64,000 nt of DNA from Paucibacter sp. KCTC 42545. GTDB lineage: Bacteria; Pseudomonadota; Gammaproteobacteria; Burkholderiales; Burkholderiaceae_C. Position numbers and translations under genes: made by a program. Location: the NCBI RefSeq assembly GCF_001477625.1, contig NZ_CP013692.1:3472001-3536000 (forward strand), written 5' to 3'. This document shows, one piece after another, positions 16,680 to 25,757 of this stretch; position 1 is the stretch's first letter, and the number at the start of each line of letters is the position of its first letter. A model generated the notes under the pieces. The model saw only the letters and a program-made list of their open reading frames with translations. It was not told the DNA's origin and searched no databases.

Positions 16680-17948
16680 TCAGCTCAGGCTAACGCGCGC
16701 AAACTTGCGCTTGCCGACTTGCAGCACAAAGGTGCCGGCCTCGACCTTGAGCCCCTTGTCGCTGATCACCACGCCGTCAATCTTGACGCCGCCCTGCTCC
16801 ACCATGCGCAGACCTTCGCCGTTAGACGCCACCAGGCCAGCAGCCTTCAGCAAACCGCCAATGCCCATCGGCGCGCCAGCCAGTGTCAGCTCAGGGATGT
16901 CGTCAGGAATACCGCCAGCGGCACGATTCTGGAAGTCGGCCTCGGCCGCGTCGGCCGCTTGGGCGCTGTGGAAGCGTGCCGTGATTTCCTTGGCCAGCAT
17001 GACCTTGGCATCCTTGGGGTTGCGGCCGCCCTCAACCTCGCGCTTGAGCGCGGCGATTTCATCCATGCTCTTGAAGCTGAGCAAGTTGAACCACTTCCAC
17101 ATCAAGGTGTCGCTGATCGACAAGACCTTGGCGAACATGCTGTTGGGCGCCTCAGTCAAGGCGATGTAGTTGTTCTTGGACTTGCTCATCTTCTCGACGC
17201 CGTCCAGGCCTTCCAGCAGCGGCATGGTCAAGATGCACTGCGGCTCCTGGCCATATTCCTGCTGCAGATGGCGGCCCATCAAGAGATTGAACTTCTGGTC
17301 GGTGCCACCAAGCTCAATATCGCTCTTCAAGGCCACCGAGTCATAGCCCTGCATCAGCGGGTACAAGAACTCATGCACCGAGATCGGCGTTTGTGCGGCG
17401 AAGCGCTTGGTGAAGTCGTCGCGCTCCATCATGCGGGCCACGGTGTACTTGGCCGCCAACTCGATCATGCCGCGCGCGCCCAGTGGGTCGCTCCACTCGG
17501 AGTTGTAGCGAATCTCGGTCTTGGCCGGGTCCAGCACCAAGCTGGCTTGGCGGTAGTAAGTCTCGGCATTGGCCTTGATCTGCTCGGCCGTCAGCGGCGG
17601 GCGGGTGGCGTTGCGGCCCGACGGGTCGCCGATCATGGAGGTGAAGTCGCCGATCAGAAAAATCACCTGATGGCCCAGGTCCTGCAACTGGCGCATCTTG
17701 TTGAGCACCACGGTGTGGCCGATGTGGATGTCGGGGGCTGTTGGGTCCAGACCCAGCTTGATGCGCAAGGGCGTGCCGGTCGCCTCGGAGCGCGCCAACT
17801 TCTGCAGCCAGTCCGCTTGCGGCAGCAACTCCTCGCATCCGCGCAGGGAAATGGCCATCGCCTCCTGGACGCGCTCGGTCACCGGATAAGCCGGCTTGGC
17901 GGCGGCAACAGGCTTGGGGAGATTTTCTGGAGTTCGCATTTCGGACAT
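16680..17948 (-). CDS. tyrS: Tyrosyl-tRNA synthetase
   Basis: Class I aminoacyl-tRNA synthetase that charges tRNA-Tyr. The HIGH-type motif 'DIHIGHT', the '[17 protein letters not shown]' block, the KMSKS-type 'KMSKSKNN' and a C-terminal S4-like RNA-binding domain ('[11 protein letters not shown]') are all visible; the layout matches the TyrZ subgroup. I chose the ATG at 17948; another ATG lies at 17939, and an upstream ATG at 17999 would add an extension that overlaps the probable promoter of the divergent gene. Length is about 422 residues, normal for the family. Confidence 0.97.
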   Translation of the reverse strand: MSEMRTPENLPKPVAAAKPAYPVTERVQEAMAISLRGCEELLPQADWLQKLARSEATGTPLRIKLGLDPTAPDIHIGHTVVLNKMRQLQDLGHQVIFLIGDFTSMIGDPSGRNATRPPLTAEQIKANAETYYRQASLVLDPAKTEIRYNSEWSDPLGARGMIELAAKYTVARMMERDDFTKRFAAQTPISVHEFLYPLMQGYDSVALKSDIELGGTDQKFNLLMGRHLQQEYGQEPQCILTMPLLEGLDGVEKMSKSKNNYIALTEAPNSMFAKVLSISDTLMWKWFNLLSFKSMDEIAALKREVEGGRNPKDAKVMLAKEITARFHSAQAADAAEADFQNRAAGGIPDDIPELTLAGAPMGIGGLLKAAGLVASNGEGLRMVEQGGVKIDGVVISDKGLKVEAGTFVLQVGKRKFARVSLS

Positions 17949-17998
17949 AACGGCGGAGGCACCTAGGTAAAGCTGCGGAATTTCGGGTTTTCGTGACA

Positions 17999-18025
17999 TT
18001 GACTTCCGGGGCGGGTCGGTATACT
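17999..18025 (+). promoter_or_regulatory. Probable sigma70 promoter for the M23 peptidase gene
   Basis: TTGACT at 17999-18004 and TATACT at 18020-18025 match the two sigma70 hexamers closely. The spacer is 15 bases, shorter than the ideal 17, which lowers confidence. It would give a 5' leader of about 185 bases before the M23 peptidase start. Confidence 0.45.
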
Positions 18026-18218
18026 CCCCACACCTTGCACGAGCAAGCCCTCTTGTGACGGCTTGTTGCGCGTTTCAGACAATTCTAGTGGACACGGATC
18101 GCAAAGCGTTTTTGTGCCCACGGGTGGCCAGATTGGCACCGATGCCGCAAAGCTGTGCCGCCCTCACCGGCGCGCAGCGCTGGCATCAGAACAACAAGAC
18201 CTCGGGAACTTCTCAAGC

Positions 18219-19598
18219 GTGACTGATAGAACCACTGCGATCAAGAATACGCTGACGAATGTCGAGGCCTTCGCTGCCCGCCACCCCCGAGCCCTGACCG
18301 GCGCGGTCGTCACGCTGCTGACCTCGTTTGCCGTCACCGCCTTCGGTATCGCCCCGCTGGCACCGGACGCGCGTGACCTGCCCCAACGCGTCGTGGAAGA
18401 AAGCGTCGCTACCGCCGACCTGGACAGCCAGCTGGCGGCATTGGCCGAGCACGACATCGGCCTGTCCCGCAATGAATTGACCCGCAGCAGCGACACCGCC
18501 GACAGCCTGCTCAAGCGCTTGGGCGCTTTTGACCCGGCCGCCGCCCTGTTCCTGCGCAATGACCCCACCGCCCGCCGCCTGTTACAGGGCCGTGCCGGCA
18601 AGATGGTGCAAGTCACGGCGGATGCCGGCGGCACCGTGAAATCGCTGGTGGCCCGCTTCCCGGCCGAAAGCGCCGAGCAGCAAGGCAGCCATTTCAGCCG
18701 CTTGACCATCACCCGCCAGGGCGACAAGTTCAGCGCCAAGCTGGAAGCCGCGCCGCTGCAAGCCCAGGTTCGCTTGGCCAGCGGCACCATCCGCAGCTCG
18801 CTGTTTGCCGCCACCGACGAGTCGCGCATCCCCGACACCGTGGCCTCGCAAATGGCCGAGATGTTCTCGGGCGATATCGATTTCCACCGCGAACTGCAAA
18901 AAGGCGACCGCTTCTCCATCGTCTTTGAAAGCCTCACCGCCGACGGCGAGCCAATCAACTGGGACGGCGCGGGCCGCCTGGTGGCCGGCGAGTTCGTCAA
19001 CAACGGCAAGACCTACAGCTCGGTGCTGTTCCGCGACCAAGTCACGGGCAAGAGCAACTACTACAGCTTCGACGGCAAGAGCAAAAAGCGCGCCTTCCTG
19101 GCCAGCCCGATGGAATTCTCGCGGGTGACCTCGGGCTTCTCGATGCGCTTCCACCCGATTCTGCAGACCTGGCGCCAGCATCTGGGCACCGACTACGGCG
19201 CCCCCACCGGCACACCGGTGCGCGTCGTCGGCGACGGCACGGTCGAGTTTGCCGGCTGGCAAAACGGCTTCGGCAATGTGGTGCATGTGCGCCACAGCGG
19301 GGACCGCACCACGGTCTACGCCCACCTGAGCCGCATTGATGTCAAAAAGGGCCAGCGCATCGAGCAAGGCACGCGCGTCGGCGCCGTTGGCGCCACCGGC
19401 TGGGCCACCGGCCCGCATCTGCACTTTGAATTCCGCGTCAAGGGCGCACACCAAGATCCACGCGTGATCGCACGCGCCTCTGAGGCACTCACCCTGCCCA
19501 ATTACGCCCGCGGCCAGTTCCAGCAAATGGTGGCCAGCGTCAAGACGCAGCTGAGCGTGGCACAGACCATGAACGACGGCGCCACCTCCGCCGACTGA
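18219..19598 (+). CDS. M23-family murein endopeptidase, membrane-anchored
   Basis: Peptidoglycan DD-endopeptidase of the LytM/MepM type. I chose the GTG at 18219, giving 459 residues starting 'VTDRTTAIKN'; the frame stays open upstream. A hydrophobic anchor is at about residues 27-45 ('ALTGAVVTLLTSFAVTAF'). A Csd3/OapA-like middle part leads to the peptidase domain with H...D 'HLGTDYGAP', 'VYAHLSRI' and 'GPHLHFEFR' (the zinc and catalytic histidines). It is divergent from tyrS and followed after 23 bases by anmK, so both are cell-wall recycling or remodelling genes in one likely operon. Confidence 0.9.
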   Translation: MTDRTTAIKNTLTNVEAFAARHPRALTGAVVTLLTSFAVTAFGIAPLAPDARDLPQRVVEESVATADLDSQLAALAEHDIGLSRNELTRSSDTADSLLKRLGAFDPAAALFLRNDPTARRLLQGRAGKMVQVTADAGGTVKSLVARFPAESAEQQGSHFSRLTITRQGDKFSAKLEAAPLQAQVRLASGTIRSSLFAATDESRIPDTVASQMAEMFSGDIDFHRELQKGDRFSIVFESLTADGEPINWDGAGRLVAGEFVNNGKTYSSVLFRDQVTGKSNYYSFDGKSKKRAFLASPMEFSRVTSGFSMRFHPILQTWRQHLGTDYGAPTGTPVRVVGDGTVEFAGWQNGFGNVVHVRHSGDRTTVYAHLSRIDVKKGQRIEQGTRVGAVGATGWATGPHLHFEFRVKGAHQDPRVIARASEALTLPNYARGQFQQMVASVKTQLSVAQTMNDGATSAD

Positions 19599-19621
19599 GG
19601 CCAACGACAGGTTCACGCCGC

Positions 19622-20731
19622 ATGCCTGAGCTGTATATCGGGCTGATGTCCGGCACCTCGCTGGACGGCGTGGATGCCGTGCTAGCGCAATTCGATGCGC
19701 CCGGCCAGCCCATCACCTTGCTGGGCCATCTGCATCAGCCTTTCCCCCACGCCTTGCGCGAAGAGCTGCTGAGCCTCAACACGCCAGGCAGCAACGAAAT
19801 CCACCGTGCGGCCCTGGCGGGCAACGCCGTGGCCCGCAGCTATGCCGATCTGGTGGCGCAACTGCTGGAGCAGACTGGCCACCAGCCCGCCGATATTCGC
19901 GCCCTGGGCGCCCATGGCCAAACCGTGCGCCACCGCCCCGGCGCCTTCGATGGCTGCGGCTACACCACGCAATTGCTGAACGGCGCGCTGCTGGCGGAGC
20001 AGGCGGGCATTGCCGTGGTCTGCGACTTCCGCAGCCGCGATATCGCCGCAGGCGGCCAAGGCGCGCCCTTGGTACCTGCCTTTCATCGCGCGGTGTTCGG
20101 TCGTGAGGATGCCGATGTGGCCGTCCTCAATCTCGGCGGCATCAGCAATATCAGCCTTTTGCATCAGGATGGCCGCACCCTGGGTTTTGACTGCGGCCCC
20201 GCCAACTGCCTGATGGACGCATGGATCGCCCGCCACCAAGGCCTTGAATTCGATCGTGACGGCGCCTGGGCGGCAGAGGGTCAGGTCTTGCCTGAATTGC
20301 TGCAAGCCCTGCTGGCCGAACCATTCTTTGCACTGGCTGCGCCCAAAAGCTCAGGGCGCGACCTGTTCAACCTCGATTGGTTCATGCGCCATTTGTCGGG
20401 TCATGAGTCGCCACAAGATGTGCAGGCCACCTTGCTGGAATTGAGTGCACTCACCTGTGCCGAGGCACTGCTCAATTCGGCGGACTCGGTCAAGGAATTG
20501 CTGGTGTGCGGAGGCGGTGCCCTGAACACCACATTGATGCTGCGCCTGCAGGCATTACTACCTCAAGTCACCGTGATGCGTAGCAACGCGCGTGGCCTGC
20601 CACTGATGCAGGTGGAAGCTGCAGCCTTCGCCTGGCTGGCGATGCGCTTTATTCGAGGCTTGCCTGGCAATCTGCCGGCCGTGACTGGCGCCGCCGGGCC
20701 ACGGGTACTGGGCGCGCTACACCCAGCCTGA
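19622..20731 (+). CDS. anmK: Anhydro-N-acetylmuramic acid kinase
   Basis: Cytoplasmic enzyme of murein recycling: it opens the 1,6-anhydro ring of anhydroMurNAc and phosphorylates it with ATP. The product (369 residues) opens with 'LYIGLMSGTSLDGVDAVL', the family signature, and has 'ALGAHGQTVRHRPG', 'GGQGAPLVPAFH', 'NLGGISNIS' and 'LVCGGGALN' phosphate- and sugar-binding motifs. The substrate is a product of lytic cleavage, in line with the adjacent M23 endopeptidase gene. Confidence 0.97.
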   Translation: MPELYIGLMSGTSLDGVDAVLAQFDAPGQPITLLGHLHQPFPHALREELLSLNTPGSNEIHRAALAGNAVARSYADLVAQLLEQTGHQPADIRALGAHGQTVRHRPGAFDGCGYTTQLLNGALLAEQAGIAVVCDFRSRDIAAGGQGAPLVPAFHRAVFGREDADVAVLNLGGISNISLLHQDGRTLGFDCGPANCLMDAWIARHQGLEFDRDGAWAAEGQVLPELLQALLAEPFFALAAPKSSGRDLFNLDWFMRHLSGHESPQDVQATLLELSALTCAEALLNSADSVKELLVCGGGALNTTLMLRLQALLPQVTVMRSNARGLPLMQVEAAAFAWLAMRFIRGLPGNLPAVTGAAGPRVLGALHPA

Positions 20732-20775
20732 CCGAGACCGCCGCCCGCGGTGCAACAAAAGCCAGAAACGACAAA

Positions 20776-20793
20776 GCCGCCCTCACAGGCGGC
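20776..20793 (-). terminator. Rho-independent terminator for erpA
   Basis: A 6-bp GCCGCC/GGCGGC stem with a six-base loop. Read leftward it is followed by TTTGTCGTTT, a fair U-rich tract. It also lies 45 bases after the convergent anmK stop. Confidence 0.6.
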
Positions 20794-20820
20794 CTTGAGC
20801 ATTCAAACAAGCGTCGCGGA

Positions 20821-21195
20821 TCAGGCCGAGAAGCTGGAACCACAACCGCAGGTGGTGGTCGCATTCGGATTCTTGATCACGAATTGCGCGCCTTGCAGGT
20901 CTTCCTTGTAATCGATTTCGGCGCCGAGCAGGTATTGCAAGCTCATCGCATCGATCAGCAGGGTGACGCCATTCTTTTCCATAGCGGTGTCGTCTTCGTT
21001 GACGGCCTCATCGAAGGTAAAGCCATACTGGAAGCCCGAGCAGCCACCGCCCTGCACGAATACGCGCAGCTTCAGTTCGGGGTTACCTTCTTCGGCCACC
21101 AGGTCGCGCACCTTGTCGGCCGCGCTGTCGGTGAAGACCAGCGGCGCCGGCATCTCATCGGCCTGGGGGACGGTTGTTTCAAGCACTGCGCTCAT
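20821..21195 (-). CDS. erpA: Iron-sulfur cluster insertion protein ErpA
   Basis: A-type Fe-S carrier of 124 residues that delivers clusters to target enzymes. The three conserved cysteines are present: one in '[11 protein letters not shown]' and two in the C-terminal '[10 protein letters not shown]'. I chose the ATG at 21195 because a GAGAGGAAA ribosome binding site lies just ahead of it; the N-terminal '[22 protein letters not shown]' resembles betaproteobacterial ErpA. The open frame extends further upstream without support. Confidence 0.96.
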   Translation of the reverse strand: MSAVLETTVPQADEMPAPLVFTDSAADKVRDLVAEEGNPELKLRVFVQGGGCSGFQYGFTFDEAVNEDDTAMEKNGVTLLIDAMSLQYLLGAEIDYKEDLQGAQFVIKNPNATTTCGCGSSFSA

Positions 21196-21353
21196 GGTGT
21201 TTCCTCTCGGTTCATCAACTTCTCGTATTGTCGATGAATTTACTGGGGTATGCCGTATCGCGGCCGATACAGGCCAGCAGGCGGCAAGGTTATTTCGCAC
21301 TTGTCCGCACGCTTGACCATGCTTTGAATCGCACATCGGACCGCACAAACAAA

Positions 21354-21377
21354 CAAGGCCGCTGAAAAGCGGCCTTG
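21354..21377 (-). terminator. Rho-independent terminator for the rplM-rpsI operon
   Basis: A 9-bp stem CAAGGCCGC/GCGGCCTTG with a six-base loop; read leftward it is followed by TTTGTTTGT. It lies about 48 bases past the rpsI stop codon. Confidence 0.75.
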
Positions 21378-21424
21378 TTGTTGAACCGGCCCCACATGAA
21401 GCGGGGCCAGGCCAGGAAGATCGA

Positions 21425-21817
21425 TCAGCGCTTGCTGAACTGCTTCCGGCGACGAGCGCCGTGCAGACCGACCTTCTTACGCTCGACTTCACGCGCATCA
21501 CGCGTGACGAAGCCGGCGCGGCTCAGTTCGGGCTTCAGGGTCGCGTCATAGTCGATCAGAGCGCGGGTGATGCCGTGGCGCAGTGCGCCGGCTTGGCCGG
21601 ACTCACCACCACCATGCACGTTCACCTTGATGTCGAACGTCTCACCATGGTTCGTCAACAGCAGAGGCTGCTTGGCGATCATGATGGAAGTTTGACGGCC
21701 GAAATAATCACCGATGGCTTTGCCATTGACGACGATTTGGCCAGTGCCCTTCTTGATGAAGACACGTGCGACCGACGACTTGCGGCGGCCTGTACCGTAG
21801 TTCCAGTTTCCGATCAT
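21425..21817 (-). CDS. rpsI: 30S ribosomal protein S9
   Basis: Small-subunit protein S9, about 130 residues. The opening '[15 protein letters not shown]', the central '[15 protein letters not shown]' and the basic C-terminal tail ending 'RRRKQFSKR' (which reaches the P-site tRNA) are all standard. A second Met one codon upstream (21820) is an alternative start. It follows rplM directly, the universal order. Confidence 0.98.
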   Translation of the reverse strand: MIGNWNYGTGRRKSSVARVFIKKGTGQIVVNGKAIGDYFGRQTSIMIAKQPLLLTNHGETFDIKVNVHGGGESGQAGALRHGITRALIDYDATLKPELSRAGFVTRDAREVERKKVGLHGARRRKQFSKR

Positions 21818-21826
21818 CATCGTTCC

Positions 21827-22255
21827 TTAGATTTCCAGAGCCTTGGGCTGCTGAGCGGCGTGCGGATGCGTGGCACCAGCATAGACCTTCAGCTTCTTCA
21901 CCATGGCGTAGCCCAAAGGACCCTTGGGCAGCATGCCCTTGACAGCCTTTTCCAGGGCGCGGCCCGGGTGCTTGGCTTGCATGTCCTTGAACTTGGTGGC
22001 GTAAATGCCGCCCGGGAAACCCGAGTGACGGTAGTACACCTTGTCATTGGCCTTGTTGCCAGTGACACGCAGCTTTTCTGCGTTGATGATGACGATGAAA
22101 TCACCGGTATCCACGTGAGGCGTATAAATGGCCTTGTGCTTGCCGCGCAAACGGAGTGCCACTTCGCTGGCAACACGTCCGAGCACCTTGTCGGTGGCGT
22201 CAATCACAAACCACTCGTGCGTCACTTCGGCCGGCTTGGCGCTGAAGGTCTTCAT
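21827..22255 (-). CDS. rplM: 50S ribosomal protein L13
   Basis: Large-subunit protein L13, 142 residues from the ATG at 22255 ('[11 protein letters not shown]'), which matches the E. coli start; the upstream in-frame GTG is not needed. '[20 protein letters not shown]' and '[12 protein letters not shown]' are family signatures. It leads the rplM-rpsI operon. Confidence 0.98.
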   Translation of the reverse strand: MKTFSAKPAEVTHEWFVIDATDKVLGRVASEVALRLRGKHKAIYTPHVDTGDFIVIINAEKLRVTGNKANDKVYYRHSGFPGGIYATKFKDMQAKHPGRALEKAVKGMLPKGPLGYAMVKKLKVYAGATHPHAAQQPKALEI

Positions 22256-22574
22256 GAGTTTCTTTCGAATGTTCACCCCGGCTAAGCCGAAGCAAACGTC
22301 GTATGGTTGTTTAAGAATTCCTGCAACTTCCGTTCGGTGCCGCTTATTAGTCAGCTGGGTCAGTTAGGCTTTGGCCCAATGACTTGCACTGCTCTCGCGA
22401 CCTCTCACAATCAAGCTCAAAAACCTCTTCCCCCGCAACCAAGATCGGGGAAAGCCCGCCATTCTAGCAGCATTGCTTGTGGAACGCGAAGCCTTTTGTA
22501 AACCCCGCGCAAGCGCTCGCGGGCATCTGCAGTTAGCATTAGGGTTAACACCGGGCCTCACCAGGGGTCTCACC
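22256..22574. other. Non-coding gap between rplM and the GNAT gene
   Basis: About 320 bases without a gene. It holds the probable rplM promoter (22298-22326) and its leader on the minus strand, and the start of the GNAT gene's upstream region on the plus strand (a repeated 'CCGGGCCTCACC AGGGGTCTCACC'-like direct motif just before 22575). I see no further structure. Confidence 0.5.
22298..22326 (-). promoter_or_regulatory. Probable sigma70 promoter for rplM-rpsI
   Basis: On the minus strand, TTGCAG (22326-22321) and TACGAC (22303-22298) are separated by exactly 17 bases. The -35 is a good match, the -10 a weak one. It would give a leader of about 35-40 bases, which fits ribosomal protein operons. 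Confidence 0.4.
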
Positions 22575-23330
22575 ATGAAAACCACGCCATCCGCACCCAA
22601 CGACCCCGCAGCAGATCCAGCCGGCGCCGACCCACAGGCGGCCTCGCCCAATGGCGCCCCCTTGTGGAGCCCGACGGCTGCCTTCGGCCGGCTGTCGTCA
22701 TGGGTGCCGATTCGTTCGCTGGCTCGCCGCCACCGCCATCGCATTGCCCAGCACTTGCTGCTGCTCAATGACCGCGACCGCTATCTGCGCTTCGGCTACC
22801 CGGCCTCCGATGAGCAGATCAGCCGCTACGCCATGGCCCTGGACTTCGAGCGCGATGAAGTGCTGGGCATCTTCAATCGGCGCCTGGAACTGGTGTCAAT
22901 GGCGCACCTGGCCTACGCCCCGCGGCCGCAGCGTGCGGGCCAGCCCGCGATGGCCGAGTTCGGTGTCTCGGTATCGCAGCAAGTGCGCGGGCGCGGTTTC
23001 GGCGCGCGCTTGTTTGAACGCGCCGCCCTGCATGCGCGCAATCGCGGTATCGACACCTTATTCATCCATGCGCTGAGCGAAAACGGCGCCATGCTGAAGA
23101 TCGCCCGTAACGCCGGCGCCACGGTGGAGCGCGACGGCTCGGAATCCGAAGCTTGGCTGCGCCTGCCGCCCGACACGGTGTCGTCCCATGTCGGCGAGGC
23201 AGTGGAGCGGCACTTGGCGGAGCTGGATTTCCAGTTCAAACGCCATGTCCGCGTCTTCGGCGACATCCTGGACGGCGTGGCCGAGGTGAAGTCCAAGCTC
23301 GAATCGGGCGGAAAAGCGGCCGAACATTAG
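22575..23330 (+). CDS. GNAT-family N-acetyltransferase
   Basis: Predicted acyl-CoA-dependent acetyltransferase of 251 residues; the substrate is unknown. The acetyl-CoA-binding motif A is 'VSQQVRGRGFGARLFERAALHARNRG' with the R/Q-x-x-G-x-G/A core (RGRGFGA), followed by 'LFIHALSENGAMLKIARNAG'. An N-terminal extension rich in Pro/Ala (residues 1-50) precedes the domain. I chose the ATG at 22575; the frame is open further upstream. It stands alone, and the next gene has its own ribosome binding site. Confidence 0.8.
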   Translation: MKTTPSAPNDPAADPAGADPQAASPNGAPLWSPTAAFGRLSSWVPIRSLARRHRHRIAQHLLLLNDRDRYLRFGYPASDEQISRYAMALDFERDEVLGIFNRRLELVSMAHLAYAPRPQRAGQPAMAEFGVSVSQQVRGRGFGARLFERAALHARNRGIDTLFIHALSENGAMLKIARNAGATVERDGSESEAWLRLPPDTVSSHVGEAVERHLAELDFQFKRHVRVFGDILDGVAEVKSKLESGGKAAEH

Positions 23331-23472
23331 GCATGGCGGTCTAGCTCACCCCCCTGATTCGGGGGCGGCTCCACGGGCTTGCCATGAGGGCAATTCTCAC
23401 AAATCTCCGCTACATTGCCGCACAAGCGCCCCAAAGCAGGCGCAGTAACGACAGTTGCGCCGCCGAGGGAAT

Positions 23473-24345
23473 ATGCCAACCGCCAATTTGTGGACGATCG
23501 CCTTTGCCCTTGCCTGCCTGGCATTGGGCTGCGCGCTGATTTGGTCATTGCGTCGAACGCCCCAGGCCAGCAAGCCGCTGCCCTCGGAGTGGGCCCTCAC
23601 CGCCCGGCCGGTTTTCAGTGCCGATGAGCGCCGGGTCTACCGCCTGCTCAAAGAAGCCCTGCCCCACCACATCATCTTGTCCAAGCTGCCCCTGGTGCGC
23701 TTTTGCCAGCCCACCGAGGCGCAAGAAGTGCGCTACTGGTTCGAGTTGCTGGGCGCCATCCACGTCACCTTTGCCATCTGCAGCCCCAATGGCCGTGTAC
23801 TGGCCGCCGTGGACCTGGACAGCGACCGCGGCATTTCCAGCCGCAGCCTGCAGATCAAACAGTCCGTGCTGGGTGCCTGCCGGGTGCGTTATCTGCGCTG
23901 CCCGATGGACAACTTGCCCAGCGCTGCCGAGCTGCAGCTCTTGGTGCCCTACAGCAATAGCCAGTCACGCGGGCCGCAAGCCGCGCCCGCCGGAGGCAAC
24001 CCGTCGGCAATGCGCCAGCGCAACTCGCCCGCCAGAGCGGCGATGGGCGGCCGACCGGCCTCGGGGCGCCAAGGCCAGGACCTGTGGCAGGACTCGTCCA
24101 TGTTCAACGATTCCTTCTTCGCCCCCGACAGCCGGATCGACCCGCAATCAGGGCTTGAGCCCATGCGCCCACCTCGCTCCGGCATGAGCACCAGCATGGC
24201 CAACGGCGGTCGTGCCGGCCTGCCTATTTCGCCGGCTTTTGCCGAAGCCTTGAGTGCCGACTCGCACTACCCCGACGAGGCGCCCAACGACATCGTCGGC
24301 ATGGTGGTGGACTCGCCCCGCTACGGCAACCTCGGACCGAGATAA
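23473..24345 (+). CDS. DUF2726-domain membrane-anchored protein
   Basis: Function unknown. The 290-residue product has an N-terminal membrane anchor (residues ~5-25, 'WTIAFALACLALGCALIW'), then a DUF2726-like domain ('FSADERRVYRLLKEALP', 'YWFELLGAIHVTFAIC', 'AAVDLDSDRGISSRSLQIKQ', 'VLGACRVRYLRC'), in a family related to restriction-endonuclease-like folds. The C-terminal 120 residues are low complexity and probably disordered. The ATG at 23473 follows a GAGGGA ribosome binding site. A terminator at 24382 ends the transcript. Confidence 0.75.
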   Translation: MPTANLWTIAFALACLALGCALIWSLRRTPQASKPLPSEWALTARPVFSADERRVYRLLKEALPHHIILSKLPLVRFCQPTEAQEVRYWFELLGAIHVTFAICSPNGRVLAAVDLDSDRGISSRSLQIKQSVLGACRVRYLRCPMDNLPSAAELQLLVPYSNSQSRGPQAAPAGGNPSAMRQRNSPARAAMGGRPASGRQGQDLWQDSSMFNDSFFAPDSRIDPQSGLEPMRPPRSGMSTSMANGGRAGLPISPAFAEALSADSHYPDEAPNDIVGMVVDSPRYGNLGPR

Positions 24346-24381
24346 GCACCGAGCTTGCAGGCATAGCCTGCGATACTGACG

Positions 24382-24415
24382 ACGGCGCCCGCCCTTTTGG
24401 TCGGCGCCGTTTTTC
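24382..24415 (+). terminator. Rho-independent terminator after the DUF2726 gene, abutting srkA
   Basis: An 8-bp stem ACGGCGCC/GGCGCCGT with a 13-base loop, followed by TTTTC. It ends only four bases before the srkA start codon at 24420. Confidence 0.65.
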
Positions 24416-24419
24416 ATTG

Positions 24420-25493
24420 ATGAACACTGACCCCAATCGCTCCTTCGGTGCCCTGACGCCTGAATTCATGCTGGACGCGCTCGACGCTGCCGGCCTGTTC
24501 GGTGACGGCCGCATGCTGCAGCTGAACTCGTATGAAAACCGGGTGCTGCAAGTGCACCTGGAGGATGGCCGCATCGCCGTGGCCAAGTTCTACCGCCCGG
24601 GTCGCTGGAGTGATGCGCAGATTCTGGAAGAGCACCAGTTTGCGCGCGAACTGGCCGATGCCGAGGTGCCCGTCGCAGCGCCGTGGACGCTCAGCGATGT
24701 CAAAGCCCAACTCAAATTGGCCGGCGATCCCGCGACCCTGGCGCATTTTGGTGACCAACGCTTTGCCGTCACGCCGCGCCAAGGCGGCCGCGCGCCCGAA
24801 TTGGAAGACCGCGAGGTCTTGAGCTGGATCGGCCGCCTGCTGGGCCGCTTGCACAACGTCGGGCGCCAACGCCCGTTTGAGCACCGCCTGAGCTGGGTCG
24901 GCGCGCAACCGGGCCAACTCGCCCGCCAGTTGCTACTGGACCTGGACTGCATTCCGATCGAAGTCTTGCCGGCTTGGGATGCCATGGCGCAAGCCTGCCT
25001 GGCCCGCATCCAGCAAAGCTTCGACGCCATTCCGGACCTGCAAACGCTGCGCCTGCACGGTGACTGCCACCCCGGCAACATCCTCTGGACGCCCGACCAC
25101 GGCCCGCACTTCGTCGATCTCGACGACGCGGTGACAGGCCCGGCGGTGCAGGATCTGTGGATGCTGCTGTCCGGCGATGAACAGGCAGCGCGCCAGCAGC
25201 TGTCATGGGTCTTGGAAGGTTATGAAACCGTGGCCGAGTTCGATCGCCGTGAGTTGCGCCTGATTGAGCCGCTGCGCACCCTGCGCATGATTCACCACAG
25301 CGCCTGGCTGGCCAAGCGCTGGGACGACCCGGCCTTCCCGCTGGCCTTTCCCTGGTTCGGCAGCTCCAACTACTGGCACGACCAAGTCGCCAAGCTGGGC
25401 GAACAGCTCGAAGCCATGACGCCCAAGGACGAACGCCCGCTGGACGACTTCCGCGACGACGGGGCGGTGCAGTTCGATGAAGGCTTTAAGTAA
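24420..25493 (+). CDS. srkA: Stress-response serine/threonine kinase SrkA (YihE/RdoA family)
   Basis: Choline-kinase-fold protein kinase that in E. coli limits programmed cell death under stress. The product (357 residues) aligns along its length with E. coli SrkA: 'LNSYENRVLQVHLEDGRIAVAKFYRPGRW', catalytic loop 'LRLHGDCHPGNILW', metal-binding 'FVDLDDAVTGPAVQDLWMLL'. The ATG at 24420 gives 'NTDPNRSFGALTPEFMLDAL', matching the E. coli N-terminus, but no ribosome binding site precedes it: the upstream sequence is the end of a terminator hairpin. The mRNA may be leaderless. Confidence 0.93.
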   Translation: MNTDPNRSFGALTPEFMLDALDAAGLFGDGRMLQLNSYENRVLQVHLEDGRIAVAKFYRPGRWSDAQILEEHQFARELADAEVPVAAPWTLSDVKAQLKLAGDPATLAHFGDQRFAVTPRQGGRAPELEDREVLSWIGRLLGRLHNVGRQRPFEHRLSWVGAQPGQLARQLLLDLDCIPIEVLPAWDAMAQACLARIQQSFDAIPDLQTLRLHGDCHPGNILWTPDHGPHFVDLDDAVTGPAVQDLWMLLSGDEQAARQQLSWVLEGYETVAEFDRRELRLIEPLRTLRMIHHSAWLAKRWDDPAFPLAFPWFGSSNYWHDQVAKLGEQLEAMTPKDERPLDDFRDDGAVQFDEGFK

Positions 25494-25518
25494 GCATTCG
25501 CCCTGCGCTCAAATGAGA

Positions 25519-25555
25519 AAAGCCCCGCCAGCGGCCAAGCTGCTGGCGGGGCTTT
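25519..25555. terminator. Strong Rho-independent terminator after srkA
   Basis: A 14-bp perfect stem AAAGCCCCGCCAGC/GCTGGCGGGGCTTT with a 9-base loop, followed by CGCTTT. The A-run on the left means it could also act leftward. Confidence 0.8.
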
Positions 25556-25757
25556 CGCTTTCAGACCCGTAGATCTTGATGCGTTACCCCTTGGCGCGGA
25601 CTTCAGCGACCACGGGCAGCCCATCCAGAATACGGACGGTACGGTTTTCAAACGCCCCCCACGGCTACGCCACATCGAGCGCCCGATCGCAAGGCGGGTG
25701 CCCGAGATCGCTACTCGGGCACACCCACTCAGAACATCTCAAGCCCGCTCAAGCCCC

